NCBI GenBank assembly: GCA_003175695.1
Contig: PSRA01000177.1
Coordinates: 1-48,553, forward strand
Length of the DNA: 48,553 nucleotides
Direction: 5' to 3'
Source: Bacteroidota bacterium
GTDB lineage: Bacteria; Bacteroidota; Bacteroidia; Chitinophagales; Chitinophagaceae
Shown: positions 16,611-25,055 of the stretch, piece by piece
Numbering within the stretch: the stretch's first letter is position 1
Layout: the number at the start of each line of letters is the position of its first letter
Notes under the pieces: generated by a model
Told to the model about the DNA's origin: nothing
The model's database searches: none
The model's input: only the letters and a program-made list of their open reading frames with translations
Translations under genes and position numbers: made by a program

Positions 16611-19600
16611 ATGAACAAAGTGCTTAGAAGCATAATCGCCTTTTCATTAAAGAATAAATACTTTATTTTTTTGGCCACCCTCGTCATGGTGGTCTATGGG
16701 GTGATCACTTTCAACAGCATGCCCATAGAAGCGTTCCCGGATGTTACCAATACTGAAATCACAATTATCACCCAGTGGCCCGGAAGGAGCGCAGAAGAAG
16801 TAGAAAAATTTGTGACCATCCCAATAGAAATTACTCTCAACCCCGTTCAGAGAAAAACCAGTCTTCGTTCTACCAGCATTTTTGGACTCTCGGTTGTCAA
16901 GTTAATTTTTGAAGATGGCGTTATGGACATGGATGCCCGCATGCAGGTTAACAATCTGCTCAACAATATTGCACTTCCGGAAAATATTACTCCACAGGTG
17001 CAGCCTCCCACAGGACCCACGGGTGAAGTATTCAGGTACACGCTAGAGAGTAGTTTTCGCGATCCCCGTGAATTAAAAACTATTCAGGATTGGACGATCG
17101 ATCGTGAACTCAGATCAGTGCCTGGCATCGCGGACATTGTGAGTTTCGGCGGAATGGTAAAAGCATACGAGATTGGTGTGAATCCACAGAAATTAGTAGG
17201 CTTAGGCATCACACCACTGGATGTATACAATGCCGTTAGCAGGAGCAATATCAATATCGGTGGCGATGTGATCAAGAAAAATTCCCAGGCTTATGTCGTG
17301 CGTGGAATTGGGATATTGAATGATATGAATGAAATTAAAAACATCATCATCACCAATATCAATGGAATCCCCGTGTTGGTCAAGGACGTGGCCGACGTGG
17401 AAATTTCCAACCTCCCCAGGCTTGGTGAGGTAGGAAGAACTGACGCCAATGATAGCAGTGGTCAGCGACTTTTAAAGGATCATCAGGATGCTGTAGAGGG
17501 AATTGTGTTGATGCGCAAAGGAGAAAATCCGAATCGTGTCATAAGGGCATTGAGACAAAAGATCGACAAATTAAATGAAAGGGTTCTTCCTTCAGATACC
17601 CGCATTATACCTTTTTACAATAGAGAAGACCTGATACGATTTGCCACTCACACGGTGATGCATAACCTAATCGAGGGTATCTTACTCGTGACGTTGATAG
17701 TTTCCCTATTCATGTTTAACTGGAGAACGACACTCATCGTTTCGATGATCATCCCGCTCTCACTCCTGTTTGCGTTCATATGTCTGAACTTCATGCATAT
17801 GTCAGCCAATCTTCTTTCGCTTGGTGCTATCGATTTTGGAATCATCATCGATGGTGCGGTGGTGATGGTGGAGGGCCTATTCGTTGCCCTGGATCATAAG
17901 GCCAAGGAGTTGGGAATGGAAAAATTCAACAAGCTGGCCAAAATGGGATTGATAAAGAAGAAAGGTGCGGAATTGGCCAAGGCTATTTTCTTTTCAAAAG
18001 TTATCATTATCACAGCGCTGTTACCAATTTTCTCGTTCCAGAAAGTTGAAGGCAAGATGTTTTCGCCTCTGGCCTATACACTTGGTTTTGCTTTGCTAGG
18101 CGCATTAATCTTTACCCTCACCTTGGTACCTGTGATGGTGTATACTCTTCTCAGAAAAAATGTTAGGGAAAAGCACAATCCATTCGTACAATTTGTTACC
18201 CTGCGGATCATGCAGGGTTTTCGTTTCGTGTTCAGAAACAAGCAAGCTTCCCTGGTAGCCGCATCCATTGTTATTATAGTGGGACTTTATTCATTCCGAT
18301 TCCTCGGCTCTGAATTTTTGCCCGAATTAAATGAAGGCTCAATCTGGGTCAGAGCGACGATGCCATACAGTATCTCGTTAGACAAATCTGTTCAGGTGGC
18401 AGAGCAGATGCGGCAGATTATGATGACTTTTCCGCAAGTGAGACGCGTGTTGTCGCAAACCGGTCGACCAGACGATGGAACAGATGTTACCGGTTTTTAC
18501 AATAATGAATTTAATGTATCCCTTTATCCTGAAGACGATTGGAATCCGAGAATTTCTAAGGATGAGTTGATAGATAGAATGCGGGATAAATTATCCGTTA
18601 TCCCTGGCGCTGATCTGAATTTTTCTCAACCGATCATGGACAATGTAGAAGAAGCAGTTTCTGGAGTCAAGGGATCTATATGCGTAAAGATTTTTGGTGA
18701 TTCATTGAACTACATGGAAGCCAAATCGGATCAGGTGAATAATATTCTGAAAGGCGTCCGCGGGATTGAGGATCTGGGTGTTATTAGAAATATTGGACAA
18801 CCTGAATTGGACATTGATCTTGACCAAAGCAGGATGGCACTTTATGGTGTATCCACCTCCGATGCTAATGCTGTCATTGAAATGGCAATCGGCGGAAAAG
18901 CCGTGACTCAACTATACGAAGGCATTAAGAAGTTTGATATCCGTATCAGATTTCCCGAAGAATTCCGCACATCGGACGTAGACATCGGCAATCTCCTTGT
19001 TCCCACTCAAAGCGGATCTAAGGTACCTATTCGTGAGATCGCTAATATTTCCCAAAAAACTGGGCCCTGTCTCATCTTCCGTGATGACAATGAAAGATAC
19101 TCTGCAGTTAAGTTTTCCATTCGCGGGCGCGACATGGGTAGCACCATTGCGGAAGCCCAGGAAAAAGTAGATGAGGCTGTGAAACTTAAGAAGGGTTATA
19201 CCATGGTTTGGCAAGGTGATTTCGAAAATCAGCAAAGGGCTTCCAAAAGATTGGCGGAAGTGGTACCGATTAGTTTGCTGCTCATATTTCTTCTCTTGTT
19301 CATTATGTTTGGTAACCTGAAAGATGCCGGACTCGTGTTTCTCAATGTACCTTTTGCCGTAGTAGGTGGCATATTTGCATTGCTCATCAGTGGCACTAAT
19401 TTTAGCATCTCCGCAGGTATAGGTTTTATCGCGTTGTTTGGAATATGTATTTTAGAAGGTGTGCTTCTAATTTCCGCATTCAAACATAATCTTGAAAGAA
19501 TAAAAGGCGATAATCCCTTGTTCATAGCCGTTAAGAGAGGTGTCAATTCACTGATACGACCAGTTGTGATGACTGCATTGATGGCAACTATCGGATTACT

Positions 19601-19787
19601 GCCAGCAGCACTCTCCACCGGTATCGGTTCGGAGAGTTCGAGACCCTTGGCAAGGGTTGTTATTGGAGGTCTCATTTGCGCAACCATATTCTCTTTGTTA
19701 ATCTTTCCGGTTGTTTTCTTCCTGGCTTATAAAAATGTAGATACCAAGCACCAGGGAGAAGTTGACGAGGCAGCTGGCTCGAGGTAG
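16611..19787 (+). CDS. Heavy-metal/cation efflux RND pump (CusA/CzcA family)
   Basis: The inner-membrane proton-driven pump of the tripartite system, 1058 residues. Family features: FNSMPIEAFPDVTNTEITI and WPGRSAEEVEKFVTIPIE near the N-terminus, two sets of helices around residues 340-530 and 880-1040, and IDFGIIIDGAVVMVEG in the fourth helix, where the proton-relay Asp lies. FLGSEFLPELNEGSIWVRA starts the second half. These are hallmarks of the heavy-metal efflux (HME) subgroup rather than the drug-exporting HAE1 group. It starts 18 bases after the adaptor. A hairpin repeat with terminator-like form follows its stop. Confidence 0.95.
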   Translation: MNKVLRSIIAFSLKNKYFIFLATLVMVVYGVITFNSMPIEAFPDVTNTEITIITQWPGRSAEEVEKFVTIPIEITLNPVQRKTSLRSTSIFGLSVVKLIFEDGVMDMDARMQVNNLLNNIALPENITPQVQPPTGPTGEVFRYTLESSFRDPRELKTIQDWTIDRELRSVPGIADIVSFGGMVKAYEIGVNPQKLVGLGITPLDVYNAVSRSNINIGGDVIKKNSQAYVVRGIGILNDMNEIKNIIITNINGIPVLVKDVADVEISNLPRLGEVGRTDANDSSGQRLLKDHQDAVEGIVLMRKGENPNRVIRALRQKIDKLNERVLPSDTRIIPFYNREDLIRFATHTVMHNLIEGILLVTLIVSLFMFNWRTTLIVSMIIPLSLLFAFICLNFMHMSANLLSLGAIDFGIIIDGAVVMVEGLFVALDHKAKELGMEKFNKLAKMGLIKKKGAELAKAIFFSKVIIITALLPIFSFQKVEGKMFSPLAYTLGFALLGALIFTLTLVPVMVYTLLRKNVREKHNPFVQFVTLRIMQGFRFVFRNKQASLVAASIVIIVGLYSFRFLGSEFLPELNEGSIWVRATMPYSISLDKSVQVAEQMRQIMMTFPQVRRVLSQTGRPDDGTDVTGFYNNEFNVSLYPEDDWNPRISKDELIDRMRDKLSVIPGADLNFSQPIMDNVEEAVSGVKGSICVKIFGDSLNYMEAKSDQVNNILKGVRGIEDLGVIRNIGQPELDIDLDQSRMALYGVSTSDANAVIEMAIGGKAVTQLYEGIKKFDIRIRFPEEFRTSDVDIGNLLVPTQSGSKVPIREIANISQKTGPCLIFRDDNERYSAVKFSIRGRDMGSTIAEAQEKVDEAVKLKKGYTMVWQGDFENQQRASKRLAEVVPISLLLIFLLLFIMFGNLKDAGLVFLNVPFAVVGGIFALLISGTNFSISAGIGFIALFGICILEGVLLISAFKHNLERIKGDNPLFIAVKRGVNSLIRPVVMTALMATIGLLPAALSTGIGSESSRPLARVVIGGLICATIFSLLIFPVVFFLAYKNVDTKHQGEVDEAAGSR

Positions 19788-19800
19788 TTAGAAGAAAAAA

Positions 19801-19856
19801 GTGGAGAAACAGATCGGAGAGCGCTTAACTGATCGCTCTTGGCTCTGTTTCTCCAC
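19801..19856. repeat. Intergenic hairpin repeat, copy A
   Basis: A 56-base element just after the RND pump gene. The outer arms GTGGAGAAACAGA / TCTGTTTCTCCAC are a perfect 13-bp stem, and an inner AGAGCG / CGCTCT pair adds six more. Its left arm shares the word GARAAACAGAKCGGAGAG with the element at 22131. It may act as a terminator for the efflux operon, but no long T run follows. Confidence 0.85.
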
Positions 19857-19920
19857 TCTTTGTTATCCGACTCACGACTAAATTCTTCTCCTTACATTTG
19901 TTTCACCTAAAATTCTATTC

Positions 19921-20454
19921 ATGGGATCAGTTTCTTCAAGTGAACTATATTGGGCCATCGCCATTGCGGTTTTGCTCGCCGGAAGTCTTGCGTTTCTTTT
20001 TTGGAAGCAGCGCAAAGAAGCAAAACAGCAGCTAAAGGAAAATGGGAACAAAAAACCAGAAGTCAACGTGAAACAATTACAATTGCAGGCTTACGAAAGG
20101 TTATTATTGCTTACAGACAGGATTGCACTACCGAATTTAATTAGCCGGGTGAACCAACAGGGACTCAACTCAAGGGAAATGCAAATGCTCCTCACACAAT
20201 CTGTAAAACAGGAATTCGACCACAACATTACGCAACAGATGTATGTTTCGCCTGAAGCCTGGGACGCCGTTAGAAATTATAAAGAACAAAATCTTCTTAT
20301 AATTAACCAGGTTGCATCCATCCTTCCTGAAGGAGCTTCGGGAGCAGATCTGAATAAAAGCCTGCTTGAGTTGATGGTTCAAAATCCAAAAGCTTCTTTG
20401 CAGCAGGTTGTTTCAGACGCATTGAGTTTCGAGGCAAAGAAAATAATGAAGTAA
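19921..20454 (+). CDS. Single-pass membrane protein of unknown function
   Basis: A 177-residue protein: a short N-terminus, one membrane helix at about residues 8-27 (LYWAIAIAVLLAGSLAFLFW), a charged linker (KQRKEAKQQLKENGNKK) and a mostly helical cytoplasmic domain with QLQAYERLLLLTDRIALPNLI and SREMQMLLTQSVKQEFDHNITQQ motifs. I know similar proteins only as uncharacterised Bacteroidota-specific families (possibly DUF7935, not certain). It lies 53 bases before the methylmalonyl-CoA mutase gene in the same direction and is probably co-transcribed with it. Confidence 0.8.
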   Translation: MGSVSSSELYWAIAIAVLLAGSLAFLFWKQRKEAKQQLKENGNKKPEVNVKQLQLQAYERLLLLTDRIALPNLISRVNQQGLNSREMQMLLTQSVKQEFDHNITQQMYVSPEAWDAVRNYKEQNLLIINQVASILPEGASGADLNKSLLELMVQNPKASLQQVVSDALSFEAKKIMK

Positions 20455-20507
20455 GAGATAAAAAAAGAGTTCAAGATCACTGCATCAATGATTATTAATT
20501 GAATTGA

Positions 20508-22076
20508 ATGAGCCAGGATCAAAAGAAAAAATTTACCGACAGCGGAATCGAGATCAAATCACTTTACACTTCGAAGGATTTTATACCGTTTGTACAGGAG
20601 CCAATCCCAGGGCAATTCCCATACACCAGAGGAATTTATTCCGATATGTACAGGGGGAAATTATGGACGATGCGGCAATATGCCGGATTCAGTACTGCAG
20701 AAGAAAGCAATAAAAGATATCATTACCTGTTGAGCCAGGGCGTAATGGGATTGAGTGTTGCATTTGACTTGCCGACTCAACTGGGATATAACAGCGATCA
20801 TCCGCTTGCGGAAGGTGAAGTAGGAAAAGTAGGTGTTGCGATCGATTCATTAGAAGATATGCAAGCGCTGTTTAAGGATATCAGGCTCCAGGATATCAGC
20901 ACCTCCATGACCATTAATTCGACTGCTTTTATTTTGCTTGCACTCTACGTCGCACTGGCCAAGCAGCAAGGGGCTGACCTTAGCCAATTGACCGGCACCG
21001 TACAGAATGATATTTTGAAAGAATACGCCGCGCGTGGAACTTATATCTATCCACCCAAAGCGTCCATGAGAATTGTCACTGATATGTTTGAATGGTGTAG
21101 CAAGAACCTGCCTAAATGGAATACAATTTCCATTTCAGGCTATCATATTCGTGAGGCAGGAAGCACCGCCGTGCAGGAAGTCGCTTTTACATTAAGTAAT
21201 GGCAAAGCTTATGTACAAGCTGCTTTGAAGAAAGGACTTGATATCAATGTATTCGGCAAACGACTTTCATTTTTTTTCAATTCACATAATAACCTATTTG
21301 AAGAAATTGCAAAATTCCGGGCAGCACGCCGGATGTGGGCAACGATGATGAAAGAATTGGGCGCCACCCAACCTGAAGCTATGATGCTTCGTTTTCACAC
21401 ACAAACGGGCGGAAGCACCTTAACTGCCCAGCAACCTTTGAACAATATAGCGAGGGTTACTGTGCAAACGATGGCGGCTGTTTTGGGCGGCACACAATCA
21501 CTCCATACTAACGGCTATGATGAAGCGCTAAACCTGCCAACAGAAGAAGCCGCACGTATCGCCCTGCGGACGCAACAGATAATTGCGTTTGAGAGTGGCG
21601 TGGCCGATACAGCAGACCCTCTTGCAGGAAGTTATTACATAGAAAATCTGACGAACGAAATCGAAAGAGAGGCGTTAAGTTTGATTGAAAAAGTAGATAA
21701 TCTCGGAGGAAGCATCCCAGCGATCGAACAGGGATTTATTCAAAACGAGATTGCCACCAGTGCGTATTCTTACCATCGAAAAATAGAAAGGGGAGAAAAA
21801 ATTATTGTGGGATTGAACAAGTACCAATCAGAACAATCCAGCGACGCTCCTTCTTTCAAAGTTGACGATTCAATCCGGAAACTACAATCGGAAAAATTAG
21901 CCAATTTGCGCAAAAAAAGAGACCCGGCTAAATGCGACCAGGCGCTCCAAATTCTGAATGATAAGGCAAATAGCGACGAAAACATAATGCCTGCAGTTCT
22001 CGATGCAGTGGAAGGCTATTGTACGCTGGGTGAAATTGCCGATACATTAAGGGAAGTATATGGCGAATACAGGTAA
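20508..22076 (+). CDS. Methylmalonyl-CoA mutase, catalytic subunit without B12 domain
   Basis: A 522-residue TIM-barrel acyl-CoA mutase. It would interconvert succinyl-CoA and methylmalonyl-CoA with adenosylcobalamin. The conserved core is plain: [88 protein letters not shown]. Positions equivalent to the P. shermanii substrate residues Tyr89, Arg207 and His244 are Tyr58, Arg176 and His213. Keeping Tyr and Arg favours methylmalonyl-CoA over isobutyryl-CoA, whose mutases carry Phe and Gln there. The protein ends before the C-terminal B12-binding domain (no DxHxxG), so it needs a separate small subunit, not found in this window. Confidence 0.93.
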   Translation: MSQDQKKKFTDSGIEIKSLYTSKDFIPFVQEPIPGQFPYTRGIYSDMYRGKLWTMRQYAGFSTAEESNKRYHYLLSQGVMGLSVAFDLPTQLGYNSDHPLAEGEVGKVGVAIDSLEDMQALFKDIRLQDISTSMTINSTAFILLALYVALAKQQGADLSQLTGTVQNDILKEYAARGTYIYPPKASMRIVTDMFEWCSKNLPKWNTISISGYHIREAGSTAVQEVAFTLSNGKAYVQAALKKGLDINVFGKRLSFFFNSHNNLFEEIAKFRAARRMWATMMKELGATQPEAMMLRFHTQTGGSTLTAQQPLNNIARVTVQTMAAVLGGTQSLHTNGYDEALNLPTEEAARIALRTQQIIAFESGVADTADPLAGSYYIENLTNEIEREALSLIEKVDNLGGSIPAIEQGFIQNEIATSAYSYHRKIERGEKIIVGLNKYQSEQSSDAPSFKVDDSIRKLQSEKLANLRKKRDPAKCDQALQILNDKANSDENIMPAVLDAVEGYCTLGEIADTLREVYGEYR

Positions 22077-22130
22077 CATATTATTTACCCCCATTAAATT
22101 TTTTGAAATCATTTTTTTTACATCGCCTGT

Positions 22131-22193
22131 ATAAGAGCGAAGAAACAGAGCGGAGAGTTAGGCGCGCTCTCCGCTCCGGTTCTTCGTTCTTAT
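22131..22193. repeat. Intergenic hairpin repeat, copy B (best copy)
   Basis: A 63-base element with two 27-base arms and a nine-base loop (22158-22166). The arms pair at 24 positions, plus one G-T wobble and two mismatches. The inner 10 bp (GAGCGGAGAG / CTCTCCGCTC) are perfect. It lies between the convergent mutase and lipoprotein genes, with AT-rich flanks, and can end transcription from both sides. Confidence 0.9.
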
Positions 22194-22197
22194 CTAA

Positions 22198-22602
22198 TTA
22201 AGGCCCGAGGGCTCTTGCATCAATCAATACCACCTTGGCAAGAATAGTACCGCCTGGCGCAGTAATCGTTCCTCCATTGATACCAAAAAGATCAATGGTA
22301 ACGTTGCCGGTCGAATGAAGAACTCCATAGGCAATACCATTGAACACTTCCGGAATCGCTTCATAAGTGCTGCCGTTATTAAATGAAAGGTACACAATCA
22401 CGCCACCGTGATCCTGGATAATTTGATCCAGTTCGGGAACACGAAGATTTGTAGAAAAACTTAAACCACCGTCGCTGGAAGTCCATCCGTTAGGGTTTAA
22501 GGTGTAAATAGCGGAAAACGCCTGGTTAACTGTTTGAGTCACTTGTTTCGTACAGGCTGCCAGGCTCACCATGGAAAAAAGGACAATCGCGATTTTTCTC
22601 AT
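22198..22602 (-). CDS. Small lipoprotein of unknown function
   Basis: A 134-residue predicted lipoprotein: MRKIAIVLFSMVSLAAC with acylated Cys17. The mature part is beta-rich, with WTSSDGGLSFSTNLRVPELDQIIQDHGGVIVYLSFNNGS-like segments (short excerpt: PELDQIIQDHGGVIVYLSF) and a Gly/Thr-rich end. The pattern resembles small Bacteroidota lipoproteins found as single genes; no named family can be given. It ends four bases from hairpin copy B, which may be its terminator. Confidence 0.75.
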   Translation of the reverse strand: MRKIAIVLFSMVSLAACTKQVTQTVNQAFSAIYTLNPNGWTSSDGGLSFSTNLRVPELDQIIQDHGGVIVYLSFNNGSTYEAIPEVFNGIAYGVLHSTGNVTIDLFGINGGTITAPGGTILAKVVLIDARALGP

Positions 22603-22775
22603 AAAAAAGGTTTTGCTGGTGGGAACCTCTGATCAATTTGCAAAAAGGCTGCCAATTCTTTCAACACTGATACATTCTATAAGACCAACAAAATTACAAA
22701 TGGTTTATTACGAAAATCACTTTGCAAGGATAAGTATTGCGAAAAGTTGAAAGAAAAAGAGGAAAAGAATGTAAC

Positions 22776-23726
22776 TCAGGAGATTCCATCGAGGTTCCTG
22801 AGCATGTCCCGGGTCATTTTTTCCAAATCGAATTCAGGCTTCCATCCCCAATCTGTACGTGCAATTGAATCATCAATACTCTGTGGCCAGCTTTCTGCAA
22901 TCGTCTGCCGATAATCCGGAGAATATTGTACTTCGAAATCGGGAATGTGTTTTTTTATTTCGTTGCTAATCTCACTGGGTGAAAAACTGATCGCAGAGAC
23001 ATTATAAGAAGTTCTGATAGTCAACTTGTCGGCGGGCGCTTCCATTAATTCAATCGTTGCACGAATAGCGTCGGGCATATACATCATGGGTAAATAGGTA
23101 TCCGCTTTAAGGAAACACTTATACTTCTTACTTTCAAGCGCTTCATAAAAAATTTCTACAGCATAGTCTGTTGTCCCTCCACCCGGTGACGATTTGTAGC
23201 TGATCAATCCGGGATAGCGAATGCTTCTGACATCGACCGCGAATCGGCGGTGAAAATAATTGCACCAGAATTCGCCTGCATATTTACTTATCCCATAAAC
23301 CGTGATAGGCTCGATTATCGTTTGTTGCGGGCAATTCAGTTTGGGAGATGTTGGGCCGAACACGGCGATGCTGCTTGGCCAGTAGACTTTTTGCAATTTT
23401 TCTTCCCTCGCGATATCTAATACATTCAAAAGCCCTTGCATATTTAAGTGCCATGCCAGTCCCGGATTTTTTTCGCCGGTTGCAGAAAGGATCGCAGCCA
23501 ACAAATAAATCTGGGTAATATTTTGGCGGATTACCTGAACATGTAACATCTCTTTGTTCATGACGTCGAGAGATACATATGGTCCGGTGCCTCTCAGTAA
23601 TTCATTTTCTTCCCGCAGGTCGGAGGCAACCACATTTGAATTGCCATAAATCTCTCGTAACGCCTGGGTTAGTTCTACACCGATTTGTCCTGATGCTCCA
23701 ATAACTAGGATTTTCTCTTTGGCCAT
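22776..23726 (-). CDS. L-threonine 3-dehydrogenase, short-chain epimerase-like type
   Basis: A 316-residue NAD-dependent extended short-chain dehydrogenase. The nucleotide-binding motif GASGQIG is at 10-16, and the catalytic Tyr144 and Lys148 are in TVYGISKYAGE, with Ser118/119 in WPSSIAVFG. The stretch RYPGLISYKSSPGGGTTDYA (170-189) is characteristic of the epimerase-like threonine dehydrogenases rather than of UDP-galactose epimerases. It would oxidise threonine to 2-amino-3-ketobutyrate, which is then split to glycine and acetyl-CoA. The usual partner, 2-amino-3-ketobutyrate CoA ligase (kbl), is not in this window. It is divergent from kdsA. Confidence 0.88.
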   Translation of the reverse strand: MAKEKILVIGASGQIGVELTQALREIYGNSNVVASDLREENELLRGTGPYVSLDVMNKEMLHVQVIRQNITQIYLLAAILSATGEKNPGLAWHLNMQGLLNVLDIAREEKLQKVYWPSSIAVFGPTSPKLNCPQQTIIEPITVYGISKYAGEFWCNYFHRRFAVDVRSIRYPGLISYKSSPGGGTTDYAVEIFYEALESKKYKCFLKADTYLPMMYMPDAIRATIELMEAPADKLTIRTSYNVSAISFSPSEISNEIKKHIPDFEVQYSPDYRQTIAESWPQSIDDSIARTDWGWKPEFDLEKMTRDMLRNLDGIS

Positions 23727-23788
23727 TGGCAGTTGATTAGGGAAGCAAACGTAGTGAAAAGTCTTGATGCTAGCCTAGACCAGTCCGG

Positions 23789-23825
23789 AGTCAGGAGCCT
23801 TTGTCCAGCTTCCGGGCTCCTGACT
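23789..23825. repeat. Inverted repeat between tdh-like gene and kdsA
   Basis: Perfect 11-bp arms AGTCAGGAGCC / GGCTCCTGACT around a 15-base loop, in the divergent intergenic region. The arms lie just upstream of a -7-like TATCTTTG (23838-23845), which in turn touches the kdsA start. It could be an operator or a remnant of an intergenic repeat. Related words occur near 13990-14040. Confidence 0.7.
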
Positions 23826-23849
23826 GCCGACTATTCTTATCTTTGCGCC

Positions 23850-24671
23850 ATGGAAAAATTTCTTACAGACCTCTTTGCCAATCAGAAATACGACGAAAAT
23901 AATTTTTTCCTGATCGCCGGGCCCTGCGTAGTGGAAAGTGAGGAGTTATTGATGGAAGTGGCGGACAAGGTGTCGAAGATGTGCCAAAATCTTGGGATCC
24001 CCTGCGTTTTTAAATCTTCTTACCGCAAAGCCAACCGCACCAGCTCTTCTTCGTTTACTGGTATCGGTGATGAACAGGCACTATCATTGGTTCACAAGAC
24101 CGGCAGGAAGTATCAATTACCAACCACATCCGACGTCCATGCACATGAGGAGGCAGCTATTGCGGCAAAATATGTTGATATTCTGCAAATACCCGCTTTT
24201 TTGTGCCGGCAAACCGATCTGCTTATCTCCGCCGCAGAAACGGGTAAGGTCGTAAATGTCAAGAAGGGACAGTTTGTAAGTGGGCCAGCCATGAAATTCG
24301 CCGCTGAAAAAATCAGGAAGGCAGGCAATAATCAGGTGATCCTAACCGAAAGAGGTACTACTTTTGGTTACCAGGACCTAGTTGTTGATTATCGAAATAT
24401 TCCGTGGATGCAGGAACATAAAGTCCCAGTTGTGATGGACTGCACCCATTCTTTACAGCAACCAAACCAAACAACGGGTGTAACCGGCGGCAATCCCCAA
24501 CTGATTGAAACAATTGCCAAAGCGGCGATCGCTTCAGGAGCTAATGGGCTGTTTATTGAAACTCATCCAAATCCGGCGGTCGCCATGAGTGACGGTGCAA
24601 ATATGCTCAAGCTGGATCTGCTCGAGGCGCTCCTTCAAAAATTAGTAAAACTCAGAAAGGCGGTGATTTAA
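23850..24671 (+). CDS. kdsA: 3-deoxy-8-phosphooctulonate synthase
   Basis: KdsA condenses phosphoenolpyruvate with arabinose 5-phosphate to make Kdo-8-phosphate for the lipopolysaccharide inner core. I choose the ATG at 23850 (273 residues, the usual length); the frame is open for 39 more codons upstream, but that part is intergenic repeat. Motifs: LIAGPCVVESEELL, FKSSYRKANRTSSSSFTG, PTTSDVHAHEEA, DILQIPAFLCRQTDLL, VVMDCTHSLQQPN. Cys26 in GPC stands where metal-independent enzymes have Asn, so this is the metal-dependent class. A -7 element TATCTTTG (23838-23845) lies so close that the mRNA may be nearly leaderless. Confidence 0.95.
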   Translation: MEKFLTDLFANQKYDENNFFLIAGPCVVESEELLMEVADKVSKMCQNLGIPCVFKSSYRKANRTSSSSFTGIGDEQALSLVHKTGRKYQLPTTSDVHAHEEAAIAAKYVDILQIPAFLCRQTDLLISAAETGKVVNVKKGQFVSGPAMKFAAEKIRKAGNNQVILTERGTTFGYQDLVVDYRNIPWMQEHKVPVVMDCTHSLQQPNQTTGVTGGNPQLIETIAKAAIASGANGLFIETHPNPAVAMSDGANMLKLDLLEALLQKLVKLRKAVI

Positions 24672-24687
24672 TAACCGAAGCAACCAA

Positions 24688-24909
24688 TTACAGGTATCGC
24701 AGGGGATTTCTGCGAGCTGATATAATATATCGTTTCATGTTCAACCAAAATGCCAGAATGAAATAAATGATGAGAGGAGAACCCATTGTCAGAAAAGAAA
24801 TATAAATAAACCAGGTCCTGATTCTTGAAGTGGCAATTCCCAATTTTTCACCGATAGCGGTGCATACACCAAATGCTTGCCACTCGATGAATTGCTTAAA
24901 TCGATTCAT
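24688..24909 (-). CDS. PspC-domain membrane protein
   Basis: A 73-residue protein that is essentially one PspC domain: an amphipathic N-terminal part (VCTAIGEKLGIATSRIRTWF) followed by a hydrophobic helix (IYISFLTMGSPLIIYFILAFWL) and a basic tail. PspC proteins sit in the inner membrane and in some bacteria sense envelope stress; stand-alone copies in Bacteroidota are uncharacterised. It converges with kdsA, 16 bases apart. No other phage-shock gene is near. Confidence 0.85.
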   Translation of the reverse strand: MNRFKQFIEWQAFGVCTAIGEKLGIATSRIRTWFIYISFLTMGSPLIIYFILAFWLNMKRYIISARRNPLRYL

Positions 24910-25055
24910 AAAACAAATTTAAAAAATTACGACCAAAATTCGTAGCCTTTCGATCTTTTCTAACAATAGAATAACGCATTTTTTGGTAATTTCGCATTTC
25001 ATTTCGGCAATGACATTTTCTATCAGCGCCAAATAACTAAAACTCAAAATGCATC

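Noticed and set aside
23733..23849. 39-codon N-terminal extension of KdsA
   Set aside because: The extension is translated intergenic repeat; KdsA proteins normally start close to the MEKFLTDLF position, and the promoter element lies inside the extension.
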